Below, piece after piece: positions 53,010 through 62,000 of a stretch of 64,000 bases of DNA. A model generated the notes under the pieces. The model was given only the letters and a program-made list of their open reading frames with translations. It did not search any database and was not told the DNA's origin. Both the position numbers and the translations under genes were made by a program. Source of the stretch: Larkinella sp051857545 (GTDB taxonomy: Bacteria; Bacteroidota; Bacteroidia; Cytophagales; Spirosomataceae); NCBI RefSeq assembly GCF_051857545.1, contig NZ_JBPZHB010000019.1, positions 1 to 64,000 of the forward strand. The letters run 5' to 3'. The stretch's first letter is position 1, and each line of letters opens with the position of its first letter.

Positions 53010-56000
53010 TCAATGCGGCACTTTGGAATAGCGTCCGTTATTTTTCTTCCACAACACGCTGTCGACAAAGTTTACATCGGCGTCCATGTTGAAGTCGCCA
53101 TAGCGATACTGATCAAAAATACCGCTCTCGTCCTTCCACAGTTTCGAGTCGAAGAAGTTGATGTCGAAGTTGTCGCTAAAGACGTCTTTTTTGCCATCCC
53201 CCCCGTACATCATCCACTTTCCATCGACGGCGATTTCACCGAAGGACGGCGGATCAGCAATGGTGTAGGAATCCTGGACGGTAAAGTCGAACAGCAGTTT
53301 GTTGTTCACAATGGTCACTTTCGTCGGCGACATGACGCCCATGTGATTCCGGTGTTCAACCACCGCATGGTAGGAACCCGCCGGAATATTGAAGCATGGA
53401 TTCACGAACGTAATCCGTCCGTCATCGTGCAACAGACCCGCTACCCGGAATACCGGTGTTGTCGACAGTTCATCTGTCCGCAACGAAACCAGCACCCAAT
53501 CCACCACATCCTGATCGTAGGTGGTCACACTTTCTGTTCCGGTGTAATTCCACGGAGCCGTGTTGTAAGGCTGACCCGCCGGAGTAGCCACGGCAAACTG
53601 ACCAATGGGGGTCTGACCCGGCAACAAGCCACGCTGGTTGAGCACCGTGTTCATTTTGTGAGTCGTAGTATTGTAAGGACCTTCCAGCAACACCTTGAGT
53701 TCCAATGTGACACAGGTTAGACACGTGCCTGGGGTTACAAACAGCGGCACATCCGTGTCTGGAGACGACAGCCCGTCACTATCCGTTACCCGGATGACGG
53801 CTTTATCGTTGCCCGTAAAACCGGGTGCCGGGATGTAGGTAATCAAAATCCGGTGCGTTACCTGATCCACGGTAGCCGTAATCGTCCCGTTCAGTGGTTG
53901 CGACAAGACCATGACGCTGTGCGTATTGTCGGCGTTGATGTCGAGGATCGGCATGTAGGCTGACGTAGTCGATGAGCAGTTGGTCACAACCGGAACGATT
54001 GACAGTGCCGGTGGATTGGGGATATCGACCACCGTGATTGGCACCTCGATCACCGTACACCGGTTGGTCTGATCGCAGATGGTGATACACACCTTATCGG
54101 TTCCCACGTAGTTGGCATTCGGTGTATACTTGACACACAACATATGCGTCGTATTATTCACCGTTATCTCTGCCGTACCGTTCTGTGGACCACCGCAAAT
54201 GGTCGCGGTATGAACATCCGTCGGCGTATCGACAATGGGGACACAAATTTCCTTCGGATTATTCTTCGTGGTAATAATCGGTTGCGGAATCACTACCGGC
54301 GGTGTTCCGGAACATCCACAAACACAGCGAATTACCTGGATCGGCACATAAACCTGATCGAAGTTTCCGCATTTATCCGTGACTGTTACGCAGACCTGGT
54401 CGATTCCCTGGAAGCCCGGAGCGCCTTTGTACGTGATGAAAAGCTGACGAGTCTGGTTATCGACACCCACCGTTACCGTCGCATTGGTCGTTCCAACTCC
54501 GCAAACGGTAGCGGAGAATGAATCGCTGAGGTCAGCGTCTAAAATCTGCATGGATACGGTTTTGGTGCTGTCTTTACAGATCAGTAGCGGTTGCGCAATG
54601 ATCAGGGGTGCATCTGTGCATTGCGAACAGGCCGTGCTGCTAGCAACCGAAGCCGAAACCGGCACGGTATTGCGGCATCCACCCGCCGAAAGAACCGTCA
54701 GGCTATAGGCTCCGGACGTCAGGCCCGTCACCACAAGCTGACCATTTCCTGCGGTCACAAACGGCGCACATTGGGTCGTTGCTCCGGCCTTGCTATAACA
54801 AACCGTATAGCTCTGGTTGGCGGTTAATCCACCCAGCGTGACACTGCCATTGGTTCCCGAGCAGGCTGTCGGCGCCGTTGACGTTACCAGGGTCGGAGCC
54901 GGTATCGCCATGACCGTGATCGGAACGATGGCCGGAATCGACGTACAGCCGTTGACGGTCTGTATTACCGTGTAATTCCGCACCCCGGTCGTGGTTGGCA
55001 AAGCCGTGGCAACTCCTCCGGTAATACTTGACAAGTCTAATCCGGTCCACGTGAAGGGGCCGTCCAGGTTGCTGGAAGCGGTCAGCGTTACTGATTGTCC
55101 GATGCAAATGGTAGCGCTCGGTGTCAGGGTCACTGTCGGTTGGGCCGGTGTCTGGCCGACCAAGGTTGCCGAAACCGGTTGGCTGCTACAGCCTCCATTC
55201 GACACTGTCACACTGTAAGCCCCCGCTGTCAAACCGTTCATGACGATATTACCCACGTTGTTTGAAGCCAGTTGCACACAAACCGCCGAACCGACATTGT
55301 TAACCCGGTAGCAAACCGTGTAGGTTTGGTTGGACAGCAGCCCACCCATGGTAATGGCCCCGTTGGGGTTTGCACACGCGCTCGGATCATTTTTACTAAT
55401 CAACGTTGCACTCGGTACCGGGTTGACCGTGATGGTAATAGCCGTCCACGATGCGCCACAACCGACAATCGACTGTGTCACGGTGTAGCTCAGGGTTCCC
55501 GTCGATTGCGGATTCACGGTAACTACACTGCCCGTCGTTCCCAGGAGTCCCTGTCCTTTCCAGGTGAAACTTGCACCAGGCTGACCAGTTGCCGTCAAAC
55601 TCAAGGCTTGGCCCAGACAAACGGTTGTGCTAGGGGCCACCGTTATCATGGGGTTTGGCAACGCAGGATTCGTCAGCACGACGGCTTTTGGCAAGCTGAT
55701 ACAACCCAGTTCTGTCACGGTTATATTGGTGTAGGAACCGGCTGATAATCCCGTAATCGTAAGCACGCCATTGACGTTGGCCAAGCGTTCAGCACAGACC
55801 GGTTGACCGGCATCTTTGGTGTAGCAAACCGTGTACGATTGTCCCGGAGTCAGCCCCATCAGGGTGATGCTGCCATCGGGGCCATTACAAACAGTCGGGT
55901 TGGTTGCCGATACCGAGAAGGTCGGCGTCGGTTTCACCACGACCGTAACGGTTGCCGGCGGAGACACGCAGCCATTGGCCGATTGGGTGGCCATGTAGGT

Positions 56001-59000
56001 TATAATACCGGTCACATTTGGAATAGCCGTTACCGGGCTACCCGTCGTGCTTTGCAGACCCGGCCCTTGCCACAGGATGTTCGTACCCGATGCGGTCAGC
56101 GTAATGGATTCACCCACACACACCGCCGTTACACTACAGGTTGCAGAGGGAGCAGGCAATCCGCCCACCAACGTTACCGATACGGCATTGCTCGTGCATC
56201 CGTTTCGGCTGGTGGTAATGTTGGAATAAACTCCTACTCCTAACCCGGTTACTAAAATCCGTCCATTCTGATTAGCAGTCAGGGTTTGACAGAACGGTGC
56301 ATCCAGGTTTTTCGTATAACAAACCGTATAACTCTGGCCTGCCGTTAAACCGGTCAACGTCAGACTACCATTGTTGGCCGTACAGGTTGTCGGGTCACTC
56401 GGGAATGGCAAGACTGCAATCGTCGGACAAGGCGGTGTCGTTCCCGGAATGACCGTAATGGTGATGGGCACCTGGGTACACAGACCCGTCTGGTCACACA
56501 CCTGCAAACAGCCTCCCAGCGGCTGACCGCTGTAGCCCGCAGGCGGAGTGTACGTCACACACACCATGTGTGTCACGTTGTTGACCGCGCCCACCGTGAT
56601 GGTGCCCGCCGAGGGCTGACCACAAATCGTCGCCGTGTGAATGTCCCCGAAATTCGGATCGTTGATCTGAACACACACCGTCTGGGGCACGTCCACCGTG
56701 GTGATGATCACCGGAGGTACCACCGTTGGCGGCTGGGGCTGCGTCGGCGGACCCGGTTTGGGGATTACCACAATCGGGATGGTCACATCCGTACAAAGAC
56801 CCGTCTGGTCACACACGTGCAGGCACAACTCGTCGGGACCACTGTAACCCGCCGTCGGCGTGTAGGTCACACAGATCTGGTGCGTCGTGTTGTTGATCGA
56901 CACACTCGCCGTGCCGTGCTGCGGCTGACCACACATGGTGTAGCTGTGCACATCGCCCACATTGGGATCCAGAATCGGATAACATTCCGTCTTGGGTTCG
57001 CCCGTGATGGTCACAATCGGCGTCACCGGAACCACCGGCGGTTTGCCCACCGTGGTCGTTGGCGAAGTCGGAACGATGGTGATGGGAACATACGTCGTAT
57101 CGCACAAACCACCCTGATCGCAGGTGATCAGACAAACCTGGTCGAGGCCCGTGTAACCCGCCGTCGGCGTGTAGGTAAAGCACACCGTGTGCGTCTGGTT
57201 GTTGACCGTCAGGGGCAGACTCACCGTGCCATGGGCCGGTTGGGCACATAATGTCACCGTGTGGGTATCGCCCACGTTCGGATCGGTGATCGGCAGACAA
57301 ACCGTCACCGGTTTGCCCGGTTCAGTCACCACTGGATGACCCGGCACCAAAGGAGGTTCGTTGGTGGAAGGTCCCGGAATGACCGTAATGGTGATGGGCA
57401 CCTGGGTACACAGACCCGTCTGGTCGCACACCTGCAAACAGCCTCCCAGCGGCTGACCGCTGTAGCCCGCAGGCGGAGTGTAGGTCACACACACCATGTG
57501 TGTGCCGTTGTTGACCGCGCCCACCGTGATGGTGCCCGCCGAGGGCTGACCACAAATCGTCGCCGTGTGAATGTCTCCGAAATTCGGATCGTTGATCTGA
57601 ACACACACCGTCTGGGGTACGTCCACCGTGGTGATGATCACCGGGGGAACCACCGTCGGCGGCTGGGGCTGCGTCGGCGGACCCGGTTTGGGGATTACCA
57701 CAATCGGGATGGTCACATCCGTACACAGTCCCGTCTGGTCACACACGTGCAAACACAACTCGTCGGGGCCACTGTAACCCGTGTTCGGTGTGTAGGTCAC
57801 GCAGATCTGGTGCGTCGTGTTGTTGATCGACACGCTGGCCGTGCCGTGCTGGGGCTGGCCACACACCGTGTAGCTATGCACATCGCCCACATTGGGATCC
57901 AGAATCGGATAACATTCCGTCTTGGGTTCGCCCGTGATGGTCACAATCGGCGTCACCGGAACCACCGGCGGTTTGCCCACCGTGGTCGTTGGCGAAGTCG
58001 GAACGATGGTGATGGGGACATACGTCGTATCGCACAAACCACCCTGATCGCAGGTGATCAGACAAACCTGATCCAGGCCTGTGTAACCCGCCGTCGGCGT
58101 GTAGGTAAAGCACACCGTGTGCGTCTGGTTGTTGACCGTCAGGGGCAGACTCACCGTGCCGTGGGCCGGTTGGGCACATAATGTCACCGTGTGGGTATCG
58201 CCCACGTTCGGATCGGTGATCGGCAGACAAACCGTCACCGGTTTGCCCGGTTCGGTCACCACCGGATGACCCGGTACCAAAGGAGGTTCGTTGCAAGTGG
58301 TTGGAGCAGGCACAGCAATTACCTGTGTACAAGTGCCATTGCTCACGGTCAAACTCACCGGCACTCCCAATTGAAGGCCCGTAATCGTCTGCGTAACCGC
58401 GTTCACCACGCCGGAACTTGCCATTACCGTTACCCCCACCGGAACCGTGTATTTGACACTATAGGTAGTACCCGAACAACTCGTTCCGCCGACACTGATC
58501 AACGGATTCGTGCAAGGGGTAGGATCAGGACAGTTCGCACCTGCGATCACGACCGTCTGCGTGCTACACCCCAGTGTGGCAACAACCGTCACATTCGAAC
58601 CGGTCGTACCCGTCACCAAACCATTGGCGTAACTGCCTCCTACCACGCTAAAGCTGGTTCCCGCATTAGCCGTCACACTCACGACATACGCTGTGCCGTT
58701 CTGGCAGATCGCCTGGCCTACTGATAGCCCAACGACGGAGGTACAACCTACCGGACAACTTGGGGCTACCACCGTTGTGCTCGTCACCGCACCACACCCG
58801 TTCGAAGCCGTTACCACCACAGATTGGCCGGACGGGATTCCGCTAATGGTGTTGGTAGCCGTATTTACCGTACCAAAAGTAGCCGACACAGTCGCTCCGG
58901 CACTGAGTATATAGCCGACCGAATAGGTATTGATGACCGTGTTACAGACCGTACCCGTGACTGAAAGCACCGGTTTTTGACAAACCGGACAGTTCATCGG

Positions 59001-62000
59001 AGCCGGGATGTTCACCACTTGTGGAGGACAACTGCCGTTGCTGGCCGTCAGACTTACCGGCGTTCCCAAAGGAATCCCCGTAATCATCTGCGTCACCGTG
59101 TTCAACACACCTACACCCGGCGTTGATGTCACCGTTACACCCGCTGCCGCAAAGTATTTGACACTGTAGCTGGTGCTTTCACAACTCGTGCCCGCCACAC
59201 TCACCAAAGGATTCGTACAAACCGGGGGCGTCGTACAATCGATACCGCCTACAATCACCGTCTCCGAAGTAACGCAACCCGCCAGGCTGGCCACAATCGT
59301 TACATTCGTACTGCCCGCCACCGTCACCAGACCACCGTTCACCGTGCCACCGAAGGCCGTGATCGTTGCCCCCGCGTTGGCCGTCACACTCACCACGTAG
59401 CTCGTGCCGTTGCAAACCGGCTGGCCTACTTTCAGACCCGCCGTCTGGACGCAGGCAGGCACCGTACAATTCGGGGCCACAATCGTGAAGCTGCTCACCG
59501 AGCCGCATCCACTGGTAGCCGTTACAGTCACGTTCTGACCCGAGGGAATGCCCGTGATCATGTTCAGTGCGGTATTGACCGTACCCCCACTGGCCGACAC
59601 AACCGCTCCCGCACTGACCAGATAGCTGATCGAATACGTGTTGGTCGCTGTGTTACACACCGGACCCGTCACCTCCAGCACCGGTTTCTGACAAACGGTA
59701 CAGTTGGTAACAGCAACGGAGGTGGTTGTTTCTTTCGTAACAGAACAACCTGCTGTCGCGTCGGTTACTATGACCGTATAGCTTCCACTATTAGCCAGGG
59801 TGGCCGGGTTCACGGTCACCACCGCTCCGTTGGCGGTAAAATTATTCGGTCCCTTCCAGGTATAGGTATAATTGCCCGACGGAAGAACCGTAGCATTCAA
59901 CACAAAACTGCCACCTGCACAGGCCGTCGCGCTGCTGATCGTTGCCGTCACTGTCGGTGCCGGATTAACTGCTAACGTGACGGTAGCCGGAGCAGACGTA
60001 CATCCGTTCACCGTTTGTGTGACGAAATACGTCAAGGTACCCGTCACGGTCGGGGTTACGGTAATGGGGTTGCCACTGGTTGTGACGCCCGGGCCGCTCC
60101 ATTGGAAGATTGCTCCAACGGAACCACTCGCAGTCAGCACCACACTCTGACCCTGGCAAATTGTACCCGGATTTGGTGCTTGCGGGGTTGGTGGAGTCAG
60201 TGGCCCGTTCAACGTGGCCGAAACCGGAACGGCAACCTGACAACCGAAAGCACTGATGGTTATATTCGAATAAGCACCTGCTGACAGATTGGTCAGGATA
60301 TGCTGACCCGCCGGATTACTCATCAAGGACTGGCAAATGCTATTGCCTCCGTTGAAGCTGAAACAAACGGTATAAGTCTGGTTCGGTAAGGGGCCGGTTA
60401 GGGTAATCGTCCCATCATTCAACGTACAGGAGGTCGGATTTGTACTGGCCACCTGGGTAATGCTCGGTGTCGGATGAACAAGCGCCGTCACGGTTGCTGG
60501 CAGACTCGTGCAACCCGCAACCGTTTGTGTAACCGTATAGGTCAACATGCCCGTTGTAGTCGGTGTTACGACCGCCGGACTACCTGTGGCCATGAAACCT
60601 CCGGGGCCGGTCCACTGGATGGTCGCACCCGGCGTACCGGTCGCCACCAGTGTGAATGATTGCCCCAGACACACTGCGCCCGGATTGATCGATAACGGCG
60701 TTGGCGGATTGACCGGATTGTTCAGCGTGGCCGATTTTGGTATACTGATACAACCACCGATGCTAACTGTAATGTTGGTATAAATCCCGGCTCCCAATCC
60801 GGCAATGGTCAGTTGACCCATTCCGTTTGCGATTAACGCTGAACAGACCGGACTGTTTCCATTTTTGGTGTAACAGACCTGATAGCCCTGATTAGCCAGT
60901 AGGCCCGTCAGAACAAGAGAGCCGTCCGTGCCGGTACAGGTGGTAGGATTGTTAGCAATGATGGAGGCAATATCAGGCAATCCGCTCCCCGTGATCGTTA
61001 CAACCTCCCGGGCCGAACAACCTTTGCTATCGGTTACGGTTACTGTATATGTTCCTGCCGGCAGATTACCTGCACTGACCGTTTGATTAGCCGCATTGGT
61101 AATCATTACCACAAATTGTGGTGTACCACCGGAAATATCGGTTACCGCCAAACTCCCGGGTTGGCCACAGGTTGCAGGGTTTACCTGGACATTAAAGTCA
61201 ATGGCTGACGGTACGGTAACCACATAGGTCTGGCTGCTGACGCAAGTACCTTCTGTCCGGGTCACTATATAGGTTCCTGACCCGGCGGCAAAGCTTTGCG
61301 CCGTGGCTCCGTTGGTAGAACCGATTATGCCAACGCCAACCTGTGTAACGGTATAGTACACCGTTGGGGATTGCCCGCCCAGGAATACCAGCGAGCCCAT
61401 CTGACCCGCACAATTCGGCTGATTTACCGACCAGTTGCTTACCGCAGGAGCCTGCGTCGGATTCAGCATAACGGTCGTTGTACTGGATACACAAGTGGGT
61501 ATACCACTGGTGGCCACACTGATTGTATAAGCGCCTGATGATAACCCACTCAAAATAGTTGATGTACCAGCGACAGTCGTTGTGACCCCGTTTACGGTCA
61601 GTTGATAATTGCTATTGCCGGGAACAGCGTTCCAACTCACCACAATACTGCCATTGTTAGACCCACAGGCCGTTGGTGAAATACCATTTGCGGTCAAACT
61701 CAAGCTGGAGGGCCGTTGCGGAACGCTAATGGTTTGATAAGAAACACAGGGGGTATTGCCCGCCGAACTAATTGTAAAGCTATAGCTACCCGAAACCAGA
61801 CCAGTTACTGCGATAGGGCTGGCACTGGTCAGTGTTCCGGTTGCTGCCCCGCTCCATTGGACCGTGTACGGAGAAGTACCCCCGGTTGTAGTAAATACCA
61901 AACTACCATTAGACAGACCACAGTCAGCACCTACGAGAGTGGAAGGTGTTACCTGAATTCCATCCGAAGGGTTGATAACTGCTGTATCTGCATAGGTACA

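Noticed and set aside
57261..58181. 306-codon open frame on the + strand opposite the giant gene
   Set aside because: It is the antisense of the tandem repeat, its product is His/Arg-rich with no family, and a similar frame exists in each repeat copy.
56442..58301. CRISPR-like array in the repeat-rich region
   Set aside because: The repeats are long, in-frame and protein-coding, without short repeats separated by unique spacers.
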